Part shown: positions 8,378 through 18,308 of the stretch, piece after piece
How the letters are laid out: each line of letters opens with the position of its first letter
Numbering within the stretch: the stretch's first letter is position 1
From: an uncultured Oscillospiraceae bacterium
Lineage (GTDB): Bacteria > Bacillota > Clostridia > Oscillospirales > Oscillospiraceae
Reading direction: 5' to 3'
NCBI GenBank assembly: GCA_947630785.1
Contig: CANRIW010000003.1
Coordinates: forward strand, 1-64,000
DNA: 64,000 bases
Notes under the pieces: generated by a model
The model's input: the letters and a program-made list of their open reading frames with translations, nothing else
What the model was told of the DNA's origin: nothing
Databases searched by the model: none
Position numbers and translations under genes: made by a program

Positions 8378-9103
8378 TCAGTTATCCCAGTTATGCCACA
8401 CGTTCTGCACGTCGTCGTTGTCCTCCAGCATGTCGATGAGCTTCTCCATGTTGGAGATATCCTTCTCGTCGGTGAGGGTAACGTAGTTCTGGGGCACCAT
8501 CTCCACCTTGGCGGAGAGGAAGGCGTAGCCCTTGTCCTCCATGGCGGACAGGACGGCGGGGAAGTCGTCGGGGGTGGTGTAGACAGTGAAGACCTCGTCC
8601 TCGGGCTCGAAGTCGGCGGCGCCGCACTCCAGGGCGTCCATCATGACGGTGTCCTCGTCCAGGTCCTCCTTCTCGATGACCAGCACGCCCTTCTGGTCAA
8701 AGGACCAGGACACGCAGCCGGTGGCGCCCAGGTTGCCGCCGAACTTGTCGAAGTAGTGGCGCACGTCGGAGGCGGTGCGGTTGCGGTTGTCGGTCAGCGC
8801 CTCCACGATGACGGCCACGCCGGAGGGGCCGTAGCCCTCGTAGTTGATGGCCTCGTAGCTGTCCGCGTTGCCGGAGCCCACGGCCTTGTCGATGGTGCGC
8901 TTGATGTTGTCGTTGGGCATATTGGCGGCCCTGGCCTTGGCGATGACGGTGGCCAGGCGGGAGTTATTGGCGGGGTCGCCGCTGCCGCCGGTCTTGACGG
9001 CCACGATGATCTCCCGGGCGATCTTGGTAAAGGCGGCGGAGCGCTTGGCGTCGGCCGCGCCCTTGGTCTTCTGGATGTTATGCCACTTGGAATGTCCGGA
9101 CAT
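8378..9103 (-). CDS. yebC: YebC/PmpR family protein
   Basis: The N-terminus [21 protein letters not shown] is the invariant start of the YebC/PmpR/TACO1 family. The family was first called a transcription regulator and is now linked to translation through difficult (for example proline-rich) stretches. At 241 residues the length is normal, with the family's three domains. The ORF track begins upstream, but ATG 9103 with AAGGGAAG before it is the clear start. It is monocistronic, behind its own promoter, and divergent from the lipoprotein at 9276. Confidence 0.95.
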   Translation of the reverse strand: MSGHSKWHNIQKTKGAADAKRSAAFTKIAREIIVAVKTGGSGDPANNSRLATVIAKARAANMPNDNIKRTIDKAVGSGNADSYEAINYEGYGPSGVAVIVEALTDNRNRTASDVRHYFDKFGGNLGATGCVSWSFDQKGVLVIEKEDLDEDTVMMDALECGAADFEPEDEVFTVYTTPDDFPAVLSAMEDKGYAFLSAKVEMVPQNYVTLTDEKDISNMEKLIDMLEDNDDVQNVWHNWDN

Positions 9104-9146
9104 ATTAAATCTTCCCTTCATTTGGATACTGGCGTACGCTTTTGTT

Positions 9147-9175
9147 ATGATATCACAATCGCGGCCCGTTTGCAA
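9147..9175 (-). promoter_or_regulatory. yebC promoter
   Basis: Minus-strand TTGCAA, 17-nt spacer, TATCAT, ending 44 nt upstream of the yebC ATG. Confidence 0.65.
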
Positions 9176-9200
9176 GTGGTGCGGGAAAGTTATGCCTGCC

Positions 9201-9230
9201 TTGACAGAGATGGGGTGGACATAGTATACT
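9201..9230 (+). promoter_or_regulatory. Promoter of lipoprotein gene
   Basis: TTGACA, an 18-nt spacer, then TATACT, 45 nt upstream of the lipoprotein ATG. It is divergent from the yebC promoter. Confidence 0.7.
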
Positions 9231-9275
9231 AAAAATAGCAAAAAGTAATAAAAATATGGGGAGGAGGTGAACGCT

Positions 9276-9626
9276 ATGAAACGGGCGATGGCATTCCTTT
9301 TGGCGGCGTGCTTGCTGCTGACCCTGGCGGGCTGCATGGCGCAGTGGGTGGATCGGCCCAGCCTCATGATATCGGGCAACTGCTATATCGACCCTTATAT
9401 GCCGGTGAAGGAACTGCCGGAGGGCTACGTATACGCGGGAGAGCTGACCGCGCGGGAGGCACATGACACGGGTCTGAAGGGCTGCACGTATTATACCAGC
9501 GACAGCGACTCCAGCATCTATGTTTACCAGGAGTGCGGCACGCCCATCAGCGCCGACACGGTGGATAACACCCATCGCCAATGGGCTTATAAGCAGTGGA
9601 TCTGCGAGGGCGCTGTTGACCGTTAA
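9276..9626 (+). CDS. Small lipoprotein, function unknown
   Basis: 116 residues. A type II signal peptide ends in the lipobox LAGC (Cys about residue 20), so the mature protein should be lipid-anchored on the outer face of the membrane. The mature part has no motif I recognise. ATG 9276 is 7-8 nt from GGAGGAGG; the GTG at 9267 in the ORF track overlaps that ribosome binding site and is unlikely. A strong terminator follows. Confidence 0.7.
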   Translation: MKRAMAFLLAACLLLTLAGCMAQWVDRPSLMISGNCYIDPYMPVKELPEGYVYAGELTAREAHDTGLKGCTYYTSDSDSSIYVYQECGTPISADTVDNTHRQWAYKQWICEGAVDR

Positions 9627-9645
9627 AAAAGCGGAATATAACCGT

Positions 9646-9681
9646 CAGGCGTCCATCCCGGAGGATGGACGCCTGTTTTTT
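9646..9681 (+). terminator. Terminator of lipoprotein gene
   Basis: A 13-bp perfect stem (CAGGCGTCCATCC and its complement) with a 4-nt loop, followed by TTTTTT. It separates the lipoprotein from the convergent pgi gene. Confidence 0.9.
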
Positions 9682-9695
9682 GCGTCTTTTTTTGC

Positions 9696-10958
9696 TCAGG
9701 GCCGGCCCAGCAGGGCGAACATGTTCTTCTTATAGGCCTCCACGCCGGGCTGGTTGAAGGGGTTGACCCCCAGCATATGGCCGCTGACGCCGCAGGACAG
9801 CTCGAAGAAATAGAACAGTTCTCCCAGCGCCCGGGGGCTCATCTTGTCCATGCGGATGACGATGGAGGGGGCTCCGCCGTCCTTGTGGGCGGCCAGAGTG
9901 CCCCGGAAGGCCATCTCCCGGACGAAGCTCAGGGGCTTGCCGGCCAGGTAGTTCAGGTTGTCGCCGTTGTCGTCGCTGTAGGGAATGGCCACGTCACAGC
10001 CGGTATCGTCCACGTAGATGACCGTTTCGAACAGGTGGCGTTCGCCGTCCTGGATGTACTGGCCCAGAGAGTGGAGGTCGGTGGTGAACTGGGCGGAGGC
10101 GGGGAAGATGCCCTTGCCGTCCTTGCCCTCGGACTCGCCGAAGAGCTGCTTCAGCCACTCGCCCACGAAGGAATAGGAGGGCTCGTAGGTGCAGAACAGC
10201 TCGATCTTCTTGCCCTGGCGGTAGAGCAGGTTCCGGGCGGCGGCGTACTGCCACACCGGGTTGCTCATGTCCCGCTTGTCGAAGACGGTCATGGCGTCGT
10301 GGGCGCCGCCCATGAGTTCAGTGATGTCGATGCCGGCGGCGGCGATGGGCAGCAGGCCCACCGCGGACAGCACGGAGTAGCGGCCGCCCACGTCGTCGGG
10401 CACCACGAAGGTCTCCCAGCCGTTGGCGTCGGCCACGCCCTTCAGGGCGCCTTTGGCCTTGTCGGTGGTGGCGTAGATGCGGCCGTTGGCCTCGGCGCCG
10501 TACTGCTTCACCAGGGCGTCCCGGAACACCCGGAAGGCCACAGCGGGCTCGGTGGTGCCGCCGGACTTGGAGATCACGTTGATGGACCAGTTTTTGCCCT
10601 TTACCTTGTCCATCACCTTTTGCAGCTCGTTGGGGCTGAGGGAGCAGCCGGCGAAGCAGATCTCGATGCCCTTGGGCGGAAAAACCTCCAGCACCGCCCG
10701 GGCCCCCAGATAGGAGCCGCCGATGCCGATGACCACCAGCACGTCGGAGTCGGAGCGGATCTTGGCCGCCGCCTTCTGGATGCGGGCAAACTCCTCTTTA
10801 TCGTAATTCTCGGGCAGGCGCACCCAGCCCACGTAGTCGGAGCCGGGGGCGGCGGGGTCGTACAGCTTGTCGTGGGCGGCGGCCACCTCGGCCGTCATGG
10901 CGGCCAGCTGCTCCTGGGACACCGCGCCCTCCAGGTTGGAAAGATCGAGTTTCAGCAT
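9696..10958 (-). CDS. pgi: Glucose-6-phosphate isomerase
   Basis: Interconverts glucose-6-phosphate and fructose-6-phosphate. The 420-residue protein shows the SIS-fold phosphosugar motifs: VVIGIGGSYLGARA (about 65-78), ISKSGGTTEP (about 125) and the C-terminal NPFNQPGVEAYK (signature Lys). It is slightly shorter than typical Firmicute enzymes of about 450 residues. ATG 10958 has AAGGAG 9 nt upstream; the ORF-track extension overlaps the glucokinase gene in another frame. It is the last gene of the glgP-glk-pgi operon, feeding glucose units from glycogen into glycolysis. Confidence 0.95.
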   Translation of the reverse strand: MLKLDLSNLEGAVSQEQLAAMTAEVAAAHDKLYDPAAPGSDYVGWVRLPENYDKEEFARIQKAAAKIRSDSDVLVVIGIGGSYLGARAVLEVFPPKGIEICFAGCSLSPNELQKVMDKVKGKNWSINVISKSGGTTEPAVAFRVFRDALVKQYGAEANGRIYATTDKAKGALKGVADANGWETFVVPDDVGGRYSVLSAVGLLPIAAAGIDITELMGGAHDAMTVFDKRDMSNPVWQYAAARNLLYRQGKKIELFCTYEPSYSFVGEWLKQLFGESEGKDGKGIFPASAQFTTDLHSLGQYIQDGERHLFETVIYVDDTGCDVAIPYSDDNGDNLNYLAGKPLSFVREMAFRGTLAAHKDGGAPSIVIRMDKMSPRALGELFYFFELSCGVSGHMLGVNPFNQPGVEAYKKNMFALLGRP

Positions 10959-10980
10959 GACAAAACATCTCCTTATCAGG

Positions 10981-11003
10981 CCGGGCCGGCGGAGACGCCG
11001 GCC
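10981..11003 (-). repeat. Intercistronic hairpin between glk and pgi
   Basis: GGGCCGGCG-GAGA-CGCCGGCCC forms a perfect stem in the 56-nt gap between the two genes, with no T-run. It is probably an RNA-processing or stability element rather than a terminator. Confidence 0.45.
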
Positions 11004-11014
11004 CGTTGTATGTA

Positions 11015-11920
11015 TTATTCGCAGAAGAACAAGGCCGCGCCGCCGAAGATGCCGGCGTCGTTGCCCAGCATGGCCCGGGCAATGCGGATATGGGAGCTGG
11101 GGCCGAAGGCCTCCTTGCGGAAGACCTCCTCGATGGGGTCCATCAGGGGCCGGCCCGCAGCGGACACGCCGCCGCCGATGAGGATGATCTCCGGGTTGAT
11201 CACACAGGCCAGGATGGCGGCGCAATGGCCCACCGCGTGGCCGGCGTCGGTGATCACCTGCCGGGCGTTCTCGTCGCCGTCCCTGGCGGCGTCGAACACG
11301 TCCTTGGCGGTGACCCGTTTCATCTCATTGAAGGGGGCGAACTGCCGGGCGGCCCGGATGATGCCGCTGGCGGAGGCGGTGGCCTCCAGGCAGCCGTACT
11401 TGCCGCAGCCGCACTGCCAGTCCGGGTGGAAGGAGGAGGGGATGTGGCCCACCTCGCCGCCGCCGCCGTTGAAGCCGGTGATCATGCGGCCGCCGCTGAT
11501 CAGGCCGCCGCCCAGACCGGTGCCCACGGTGAGCAGGACCAGATCCCTGCAGCCCCGGCCGGCGCCCTGCCACATCTCGCCCATGGCGGCCAGATTGGCG
11601 TCATTGGCGGCCCTGACGGGCAGGCCGGTGCGGCCCAGCTCGGCGGCCACGTCCACCTCACCCCAGCCCAGGTTGGCGCAGCCCCGTACCAGGCGCTGGT
11701 CCACCACGGGGCCGGGCACGCCGATGCCCGCGCCCACGCACTGGCAGTCCGGGAAGTGGCTCATGACCTCGCTCATATGCACGGCGATATTGTCGAACAT
11801 CTCCTCCACATCGTGGGCGGAGACGAATTCCTGCTTTTCCAGCAGCTCCCCGTCCTGGGCCACCAGGCCCATTTTGACGGTGGTGCCGCCCACGTCGATG
11901 CCAAAGCACACTTGACGCAT
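11015..11920 (-). CDS. glk: ROK family glucokinase
   Basis: Phosphorylates glucose with ATP. The N-terminal GIDVGGTTVKMG is the ATP phosphate-binding motif, GTGLGGGLI lies near residues 130-140, and the ROK zinc site CGCGKYGCLE follows an upstream conserved His (about 160-180). Length (301) is normal. It lies 38 nt after glgP and 56 nt before pgi, so free glucose released during glycogen breakdown can be phosphorylated and isomerised by the same operon. Glucose specificity is inferred from family and context; other ROK kinases use related sugars. Confidence 0.9.
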   Translation of the reverse strand: MRQVCFGIDVGGTTVKMGLVAQDGELLEKQEFVSAHDVEEMFDNIAVHMSEVMSHFPDCQCVGAGIGVPGPVVDQRLVRGCANLGWGEVDVAAELGRTGLPVRAANDANLAAMGEMWQGAGRGCRDLVLLTVGTGLGGGLISGGRMITGFNGGGGEVGHIPSSFHPDWQCGCGKYGCLEATASASGIIRAARQFAPFNEMKRVTAKDVFDAARDGDENARQVITDAGHAVGHCAAILACVINPEIILIGGGVSAAGRPLMDPIEEVFRKEAFGPSSHIRIARAMLGNDAGIFGGAALFFCE

Positions 11921-11958
11921 AGCAGTTCCTCCTTGACGTATGATTGCAGCCTTTCGCT

Positions 11959-14373
11959 TCAGCGGCTGACCTTGGTATGCCAGATATTCTTCATATACTC
12001 CTCCACGGCCCGGTCGGCGGAGAAGAAGCCCGCCTTGGCGGTGTTCACCAGGGACATATTGGTGAACTTCCGCTGGTCGGCGTAGACCTTGGACACCTCA
12101 CGCTGGGCGCGGACGTAGTCGTGGAAGTCGGCCAGACACATATAGGGGTCGGCGGTGCCCTTGCTGTTGGTGGTCAGGGAGCGGACGATATCGTCGAAGT
12201 GCATGCCGCCGATGCCGCCCATGAGCACGTCCATAACGGCCTTCAGCTCCGGGTCGCTGCGCACGTAGTCCAGGGGATGGTAGCCCTTCTGCCACAGCTC
12301 GTTGACCTCGTTGGTCTTCAGGCCGAAGAGGAAGATATTGTCGTCCCCCACCTGCTCGTGGATCTCCACGTTGGCGCCGTCCAGGGTGCCCAGGGTCACC
12401 GCGCCGTTGATCATCAGCTTCATGTTGCCGGTGCCGCTGGCCTCCTTGCCGGCGATGGAGATCTGCTCGGAGATCTCGGCGGCGGGGCAGATGACCTCGG
12501 CCAGGGAGACGTTGTAGTCCTCCATGAAGACCACCTTCAGCTTGTCGCGGGTGTCGGGGTCGTTGTTGGTCATCTTGGACAGGGACACGATGAGCTGGAT
12601 GATCTGCTTGGCCATGATATAGCCGGCGGAAGCCTTGGCCGCGAAGATGAAGGCCCGGGGCTGGAAGGGGGCGTTGGGGTTGGCCTTGATCTCCAGATAC
12701 ATATGGAGGATCTGGAGCACGTTGAGCAGCTGGCGCTTATACTCGTGGAGGCGCTTGATCTGCACGTCGAACAGGGAGTTGGGGTCCACGTACAGGCCGT
12801 TGCGCTTGAGGATCAGGTTGGACAGGCGCACCTTGTTGGCCAGCTTGATCTCCCGCAGCCGCTGGAGGACGGCGGGATCGTCGTGGTACTTCATCAGCTT
12901 TTCCAGCTGGGTGCTGTCGGTGGTGTAGCCGGGGCCGATGAGCTCGTTGAGCAGGTCCCGCAGCTCCGGGTTGGACTGGCACAGCCAGCGGCGGTAGGCG
13001 ATGCCGTTGGTCACGTTGGTGAACTTGTCGGGCTCCATCACATAGTAGTCGTGGAAGATGCTGTCCTTCAGGATCTCGGAGTGGAGCTTGGACACGCCGT
13101 TGACCTTGTGGCAGCAGGCCAGGCACAGGTTGGCCATGCGGATCTCGCCCTTGGCGACCACGGCCATGTAGTCCAGCTTGGCCCAGTCATTTCCGTAGAA
13201 CGCCTGCAGATCGATATACAGCCGGCGGTTGATCTCGCACACGATCTGATAGATGCGGGGCAGCTGCTCGGAGAACAGATCCTCGCTCCAGCGCTCCAGG
13301 GCCTCGCTCATGACGGTGTGGTTGGTGTAGGACAGGGTGCGGCAGGTGATGTCCCACGCCTTGTCCCAGGAGTAGTCGTACTCGTCGATGAGCAGGCGCA
13401 TCAGCTCGGGCACGCACAGGGCGGGATGGGTGTCGTTGATGTGGATGGACACCTTGTCGGGCAGGTTGTCCAGGGACTTGTACTCCCGCAGATGCTTCTT
13501 CAGGATGGTCTGCACCGAGGCGGACACCAGCAGATACTGCTGGCGCAGGCGCAGCCGCTTGCCGGCGATGTGGTCGTCGGCGGGATAGAGCACCTTGGAG
13601 ATGACCTCTGCCATGGTGTCGCCCTCCAGGGCCTTGGCGTAGTCGCCCCGGGAGAAGGCGGACATATCGAAGCTGTTGGGGGACTTGGCGCTCCACAGCA
13701 CCAGGGGGTTCACCGCGTTGCTCTGGTAGCCGGTGATGAACATTTCGTTGGGCACCGCCATGACGGACTGGTAGTTCAGGTGGGCCACCCGGAACTTGCC
13801 GTTGTCGTCCCAGGAGTGGATCTGCCCGCCGAATTTGACCTCGATGGCCTCGCTCTCGTGGGGCACCAGCCACACGTCACCCATGGACAGCCAGTCGTCG
13901 GGGAACTCCATCTGCCAGCCGTCGATGATCTTCTGCTTGAAGATGCCGAACTCATAGCGGATGGAGTACCCGGTCATGGGCAGCCCCAGGCTGGCCGCGG
14001 AATCCATATAGCAGGAGGCCAGACGGCCCAGGCCGCCGTTGCCCAGGCCCGCGTCTGGCTCCAGCTCGTACAGGTCCTGGATGTCGATGCCGAATTTGGC
14101 CAGGGCCTTGGTGAACACGTCCTGGAGCCCCAGGTTATAAAGGTTGTTCCGCAGGGAGGTGCCCACCAGGAACTCCATGGACATATAGTAGACCTTTTTA
14201 TTGTGCTCTGCCTCCTGCTTGCGGTAGTAGGCGGCGCTCTGGGTGGCCAGCATCCGGTTCACATTGTAGCACAGGGCACGGTAAATCTGCTGGGGGGAGG
14301 CGTTTTCCATCTGGCAGCCATAGCGCACCAGCAGCGTATTGTTCAAATTGGAAATGATCTGTTTCTGATCCAT
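11959..14373 (-). CDS. glgP: Glycogen/starch/alpha-glucan phosphorylase
   Basis: Releases glucose-1-phosphate from the non-reducing ends of glycogen with phosphate and PLP. The 804-residue protein is full length. It carries the N-terminal EPDAGLGNGGLGRLASC active-site segment, NDTHPAL, and the PLP-lysine motif EASGTGNMKLMINGA near residue 655. It is the first gene of a leftward operon with glk and pgi, behind a good promoter and a hairpin-containing leader. The synthesis operon glgBCDA lies immediately upstream on the same strand. Confidence 0.97.
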   Translation of the reverse strand: MDQKQIISNLNNTLLVRYGCQMENASPQQIYRALCYNVNRMLATQSAAYYRKQEAEHNKKVYYMSMEFLVGTSLRNNLYNLGLQDVFTKALAKFGIDIQDLYELEPDAGLGNGGLGRLASCYMDSAASLGLPMTGYSIRYEFGIFKQKIIDGWQMEFPDDWLSMGDVWLVPHESEAIEVKFGGQIHSWDDNGKFRVAHLNYQSVMAVPNEMFITGYQSNAVNPLVLWSAKSPNSFDMSAFSRGDYAKALEGDTMAEVISKVLYPADDHIAGKRLRLRQQYLLVSASVQTILKKHLREYKSLDNLPDKVSIHINDTHPALCVPELMRLLIDEYDYSWDKAWDITCRTLSYTNHTVMSEALERWSEDLFSEQLPRIYQIVCEINRRLYIDLQAFYGNDWAKLDYMAVVAKGEIRMANLCLACCHKVNGVSKLHSEILKDSIFHDYYVMEPDKFTNVTNGIAYRRWLCQSNPELRDLLNELIGPGYTTDSTQLEKLMKYHDDPAVLQRLREIKLANKVRLSNLILKRNGLYVDPNSLFDVQIKRLHEYKRQLLNVLQILHMYLEIKANPNAPFQPRAFIFAAKASAGYIMAKQIIQLIVSLSKMTNNDPDTRDKLKVVFMEDYNVSLAEVICPAAEISEQISIAGKEASGTGNMKLMINGAVTLGTLDGANVEIHEQVGDDNIFLFGLKTNEVNELWQKGYHPLDYVRSDPELKAVMDVLMGGIGGMHFDDIVRSLTTNSKGTADPYMCLADFHDYVRAQREVSKVYADQRKFTNMSLVNTAKAGFFSADRAVEEYMKNIWHTKVSR

Positions 14374-14464
14374 GCGCGAAACTCCTTACCGCCGGCGGCT
14401 GCCGGCATTTCTCGACGGGCTTGAGGACCTTTTCCGGGGCTGCCGCCCCATTGAAACGCCATCG

Positions 14465-14498
14465 GCGCTCACAGCCCGGCAAACCGGGCTGTGAGCGC
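14465..14498 (-). repeat. Strong hairpin in the glgP leader
   Basis: GCGCTCACAGCCCGG-CAAA-CCGGGCTGTGAGCGC is a near-perfect 15-bp stem in the untranslated leader, just after the glgP promoter. No T-run follows on the minus strand, so it is more likely an mRNA-stabilising or regulatory hairpin than a terminator. It may also limit read-through from glgA. Confidence 0.55.
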
Positions 14499-14502
14499 GG
14501 CT

Positions 14503-14530
14503 ATTATATCACACTATATCTGATTTGCAA
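14503..14530 (-). promoter_or_regulatory. glgP operon promoter
   Basis: Minus-strand TTGCAA, 16-nt spacer, TATAAT. It lies directly after the glgA stop codon, so glgP-glk-pgi can be transcribed independently of the synthesis genes. Confidence 0.65.
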
Positions 14531-14538
14531 GGTTTTTT

Positions 14539-15969
14539 TCAGAAGGAACGGTAGAGCTCCCAGTAATCCTCCACAGAGGCTTTCCAGGAGCTGTCCACCC
14601 GCATGTCGTTCTTCTGCAGGGCGGCCCAGGCATCCTTGTCATGGAACAGGGCGCAGCCCCGGCGGATGGCATCCAGCATATCGTGGGCGTTGTAGGTTTT
14701 GAAGGTGAAGCCCCTGCCCTCGCCGGTCTCGGGGTCGTAGGCGGGCACCGTGTCGAACAGGCCGCCGGTCTCCCGGACGATGGGCACCGTGCCGTACCGC
14801 ATGGCGATGAGCTGGGTCAGGCCGCAGGGCTCCTGCTTGGAGGGCATGAGCACCAGATCGCCGCCGGCGTAGGTCTGGTGGGCCAGGGTGTTGTCGAACA
14901 CGATGTTGGCCGACATCTTGTGGGGGAAGGCGTAGGCGTAGCCCCGGAACATATCCTCATACTGCGCCTCGCCGGTGCCGATGACCACCAGCTGTATCTC
15001 GTCCCACATCAAATCGTCCATGACGGCCTGGATCAGGTCCACGCCCTTGTGCCCCGCCAGGCGGGTGATCATGATGACCAGGGGCACGTCGTCCCGGACG
15101 GCAAGGCCCAGCCGCTCCTGTAGGAAGCGCTTGTTCTCCGCCTTTTTCTCCAGGGTGTCGGGGGTGTAGTTGGCGTAGATCAGCGGGTCGGAGGCGGCGT
15201 TCCACTCCTCGGTGTCGATGCCGTTGACCACGCCGGTGAGTTTCCCGCTGTTCTCCCGGAGGACGGCGTCCAGCCCGTGGGCGAAGTAGCTGTTCTGGAT
15301 CTCAAACGCGTAGGTGCGGGACACGGTGGTGATCCGGTCGGCGGCGACGATGGCGGCCTTCATGAAGTTGACGGCGCCGCTCATATCCACCACGCCGCGC
15401 CAGTCCTCGCCCAGGCCCATGACCTCGCCCAGGAAATCGTGCCCGGCCCAGCCCTGGTACTCGATGTTGTGGATGGTGTACACCGTGTGGATGCCCCGGT
15501 ACTCCTCGATGCCCTGGTACGCGGCCTTGAGGAATACGGGGATCAGGGCGGTCTGCCAGTCATTGCAGTGGATCACGTCGGGGTACCAGTTCAGATACCG
15601 CAGGGACTCCAGGATGGCCTTGGAGAAGAAGGCGAAGCGCTCCCCGTCGTCCATGTGACCGTAGATGGAGCCGTCCCGGTAGAAATAGTATTCGTTGTCG
15701 ATGAAATAATACTGGAGCTTTTTCTTCCTGCTCACCAGGCGGAACACACCGGCGTACACATTGCGCCAGGACAGGGGGACGGTGAACTCCGCCACCCGCT
15801 CCACCTGGAGCTCCGGATCGTCCTTCAGGGATTTATAATAGGGGATGAACACCGCGATCTCAGAGCCCGGCGCCTCGCTGAGCGCCTTGGGCAGTGCCGC
15901 GGCCACGTCGCCCAGTCCGCCCGTCTTGATAAAGGGGGCGCACTCGCCGGAGGCGAACAGGATCCTCAT
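14539..15969 (-). CDS. glgA: Glycogen synthase (ADP-glucose)
   Basis: A GT5 glycosyltransferase that extends alpha-1,4-glucan chains from ADP-glucose. The N-terminus reads MRILFASGECAPFIKTGGLGDVA, containing the KTGGL ADP-glucose-binding motif, and the C-terminal domain has the conserved region PSKQEPCGLTQLIAMRYG (about 375-392). The protein is 476 residues, normal for the family. ATG 15969 overlaps the glgD stop (ATGA), so the two are translationally coupled. Last gene of glgB-glgC-glgD-glgA. Confidence 0.96.
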   Translation of the reverse strand: MRILFASGECAPFIKTGGLGDVAAALPKALSEAPGSEIAVFIPYYKSLKDDPELQVERVAEFTVPLSWRNVYAGVFRLVSRKKKLQYYFIDNEYYFYRDGSIYGHMDDGERFAFFSKAILESLRYLNWYPDVIHCNDWQTALIPVFLKAAYQGIEEYRGIHTVYTIHNIEYQGWAGHDFLGEVMGLGEDWRGVVDMSGAVNFMKAAIVAADRITTVSRTYAFEIQNSYFAHGLDAVLRENSGKLTGVVNGIDTEEWNAASDPLIYANYTPDTLEKKAENKRFLQERLGLAVRDDVPLVIMITRLAGHKGVDLIQAVMDDLMWDEIQLVVIGTGEAQYEDMFRGYAYAFPHKMSANIVFDNTLAHQTYAGGDLVLMPSKQEPCGLTQLIAMRYGTVPIVRETGGLFDTVPAYDPETGEGRGFTFKTYNAHDMLDAIRRGCALFHDKDAWAALQKNDMRVDSSWKASVEDYWELYRSF

Positions 15970-17081
15970 ACGGTGGCTCCTTTCCGGATGATCACCGGGT
16001 TGGTGGTCAGGCCCTTCAGCTCCGCGCCGGCGGTGATATTGGCCCACTTGTCCACGATGACGTTCTCCAGCTCCACGTTCTCGCCGACCACGCTGCCCTC
16101 CATGATGACGCAGTTCTTCACCTTGGCGCCCTTGCAGATGCGCACGCCGCGGGAGAACACGCAGTTGTCGGCCTCGCCCTCGATGGAGCAGCCGTCGGCG
16201 ATGACGCAGGCGGACACGGAGCACTCGGGGCCGTAATAGGTGGGGACCTCGTCGGTGACGCGGGTGTAGATGGGCCGGTCGCCCCGGAACAGGGGCCCGC
16301 CGACCTCCTCATGGATGATGGCCAGGCTGTTGTTGAAGTATTCGTCCACGTCCCGGATGCGCAGGCACACGCCCTTGAACTCATACAGGTTCAGGGACAG
16401 CTGGCCCCGGTTGAACTGGTGCTGGATGAAGTCCCGCTCCAGGTGATAGATGCCCCGGGCAGTGTATTCCCGGATGGCGCTGGTGAGCAGCTGGCGGGAG
16501 ATGATGAGGCAGCCCATGCCGGCGAAATCGCCGGGGCGGGCGGTGCAGTTCAGGGCGTAGGAGGTCACCCGGCCGCTGCGGCCCGCCTGGAACACGGAGG
16601 GGAACTCGGCAGGGCTGTCCTCCACCCGGGTGGCGGCGATGGTCACGTCGGCGCCGCTGTCGATGTGGGCCTGGAGCATGGGCCGGTAATCCATGTTGTA
16701 GACCACATAGGCGTCCGCCAGCAGCACATAGGGGGTGGTGGCGTTCTCCAGATAGTTCAGGGCGTTGCGCAGCTCATCCAGCTTGCCCCGGTTGTTGTGG
16801 TTCACCGCCTCGGAGGCGAAGGGGGGCAGCAGCAGCAGGCCGCCGTTCTTCCGGTTCAGGTCCCACTCCTGGTTGTTGGCCAGGTGGTCCATCAGGGAGT
16901 GGTAGTTCTGCTTGGCCAGCACGCCCACGTTATTGATGCCGGAGTTGACCATGTTGGACAGCACGAAGTCCACCAGGCGGTACCGGCCGCCGAAGGGAAT
17001 GGCCGCCAGGTTGCGGTCATGGGTGAAGACGCTCAGGTCCTCGCCGTACATCTCGGAGAAAATGATACCAGTCATATTCAT
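15966..17081 (-). CDS. glgD: Glucose-1-phosphate adenylyltransferase subunit GlgD
   Basis: Homologous to GlgC but lacking its full catalytic and nucleotide-binding pattern: the usual GGxGxRL segment is replaced by an altered N-terminus (TGIIFSEMYGEDLSVFT). In Firmicutes GlgD is a regulatory partner that activates GlgC in a heterotetramer. 371 residues, with a nucleotidyltransferase domain (FGGRYRLVDFVLSNMVNSGI) followed by a left-handed beta-helix. ATG 17081 is chosen over the upstream ORF extension, which overlaps glgC. It lies 14 nt after glgC and overlaps glgA by 4 nt. Confidence 0.95.
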   Translation of the reverse strand: MNMTGIIFSEMYGEDLSVFTHDRNLAAIPFGGRYRLVDFVLSNMVNSGINNVGVLAKQNYHSLMDHLANNQEWDLNRKNGGLLLLPPFASEAVNHNNRGKLDELRNALNYLENATTPYVLLADAYVVYNMDYRPMLQAHIDSGADVTIAATRVEDSPAEFPSVFQAGRSGRVTSYALNCTARPGDFAGMGCLIISRQLLTSAIREYTARGIYHLERDFIQHQFNRGQLSLNLYEFKGVCLRIRDVDEYFNNSLAIIHEEVGGPLFRGDRPIYTRVTDEVPTYYGPECSVSACVIADGCSIEGEADNCVFSRGVRICKGAKVKNCVIMEGSVVGENVELENVIVDKWANITAGAELKGLTTNPVIIRKGATV

Positions 17082-17095
17082 AGTGCCGCACCCCC

Positions 17096-18289
17096 TCAAA
17101 TGATTTCCTTGGCTTTGACCACCGTACCGGAGGCGATGGTCTTTCTGTGGCCGACCACGGCGATGCCGTTGTGGGCGAAGGGATCGTCGCTCTCGGGCTT
17201 CTCGCCCACGGTGGCGTTCTCCTCGATGACGCACTGCTCGCCGATGATGGCGTAGTTCACGTCGGCGCCCTTCTTGATGACGGTGTTGGGCATGATTACG
17301 CCGCCGGTGACGCAGGCGCCCTCCTCCACCACGCAGCCGGTGTACAGCACGGAGTGGACCACCTTGCCGCGGATGATGCAGCCCTCTGCCACCAGGGAGT
17401 TGGCCACGGTGGCGCCGGGGTCGATGCGGGTGGACGGGCTGGCGTAGTTCCGGGCGTAGATCTTCCAGTTGGGGTCGTGGATGTTCAGGGGATCGTTGGG
17501 GTCCAGCAGATCCATATTGCCCTGCCACAGGCTGTCCAGGGTCCCCACGTCCTTCCAGTAGCCCTGGAAGGGATAGGCGTACATGGCCCGGCCGTCCTTC
17601 AGCATGGCGGGGATGATGTTCTTGCCGAAGTCGTTCTCGGAGTTGGGGTCCTCCTCGTCGGCGATGAGGTACTGGCGCAACACGTCCCAGGTGAACACGT
17701 ACACGCCCATGGAGGCGTGGTTGCTCTTGGGGTGCTTGGGCTTCTCCTCGAAGTCGGTGATGGCCATGTTATCGTCGGTGGACATGATGCCCATGCGGGT
17801 GGCCTCGGCGTCGCTCACGTCGATGACGGCGATGGTGCACTCGGAGCCCTTCTCCTTGTGGAACTCCAGCATCTTGTGGTAGTCCATCTTATAGATGTGG
17901 TCGCCGGACAGCAGCACCACATACTTGGGATTGTACCGGTCCACAAAGGCGATGTTCTGGTAGATGGCGCTGGCGGTGCCCTTGTACCAGTCGCTGTGCT
18001 TGGCCCGGGTGTAGGGCGGCAGCACGTGGGCGCCGCCGAAGTTCCGGTTCAGGTCCCAGGGCTGGCCGTTGCCGATGTAGTCGTTCAGCTCCAGCGGCTG
18101 ATACTGGGTCAGGATGCCCACGGTGTCGATGCCGGAGTTGACGCAGTTGGACAGGGAAAAGTCGATGATGCGGTACTTGCCCCCAAAGGGCACGGCAGGC
18201 TTGGCGGTGTCCTCCGTCAGCACGTACAGCCGGCTGCCCTGGCCGCCGGCCAGCAGCATGGCGATGCACTCTTTTTTACGCTCGATCAC
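17096..18289 (-). CDS. glgC: Glucose-1-phosphate adenylyltransferase
   Basis: Makes ADP-glucose from glucose-1-phosphate and ATP, the committed step of bacterial glycogen synthesis. The N-terminus has [14 protein letters not shown] (nucleotide-binding loop) and [20 protein letters not shown]. Substrate-binding regions and the C-terminal beta-helix repeats follow; 397 residues is normal. The start is GTG 18289 with GGGGGACG upstream. It lies 19 nt after glgB and just before its partner glgD. Flux is probably controlled by GlgC/GlgD allostery (family knowledge). Confidence 0.96.
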   Translation of the reverse strand: MIERKKECIAMLLAGGQGSRLYVLTEDTAKPAVPFGGKYRIIDFSLSNCVNSGIDTVGILTQYQPLELNDYIGNGQPWDLNRNFGGAHVLPPYTRAKHSDWYKGTASAIYQNIAFVDRYNPKYVVLLSGDHIYKMDYHKMLEFHKEKGSECTIAVIDVSDAEATRMGIMSTDDNMAITDFEEKPKHPKSNHASMGVYVFTWDVLRQYLIADEEDPNSENDFGKNIIPAMLKDGRAMYAYPFQGYWKDVGTLDSLWQGNMDLLDPNDPLNIHDPNWKIYARNYASPSTRIDPGATVANSLVAEGCIIRGKVVHSVLYTGCVVEEGACVTGGVIMPNTVIKKGADVNYAIIGEQCVIEENATVGEKPESDDPFAHNGIAVVGHRKTIASGTVVKAKEII

Positions 18290-18308
18290 GGTTATCGTCC
18301 CCCTCTGA

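Noticed and set aside
11944-14424. 826-residue plus-strand ORF opposite glgP
   Set aside because: Shadow of the glgP gene; low-complexity translation and no ribosome binding site.
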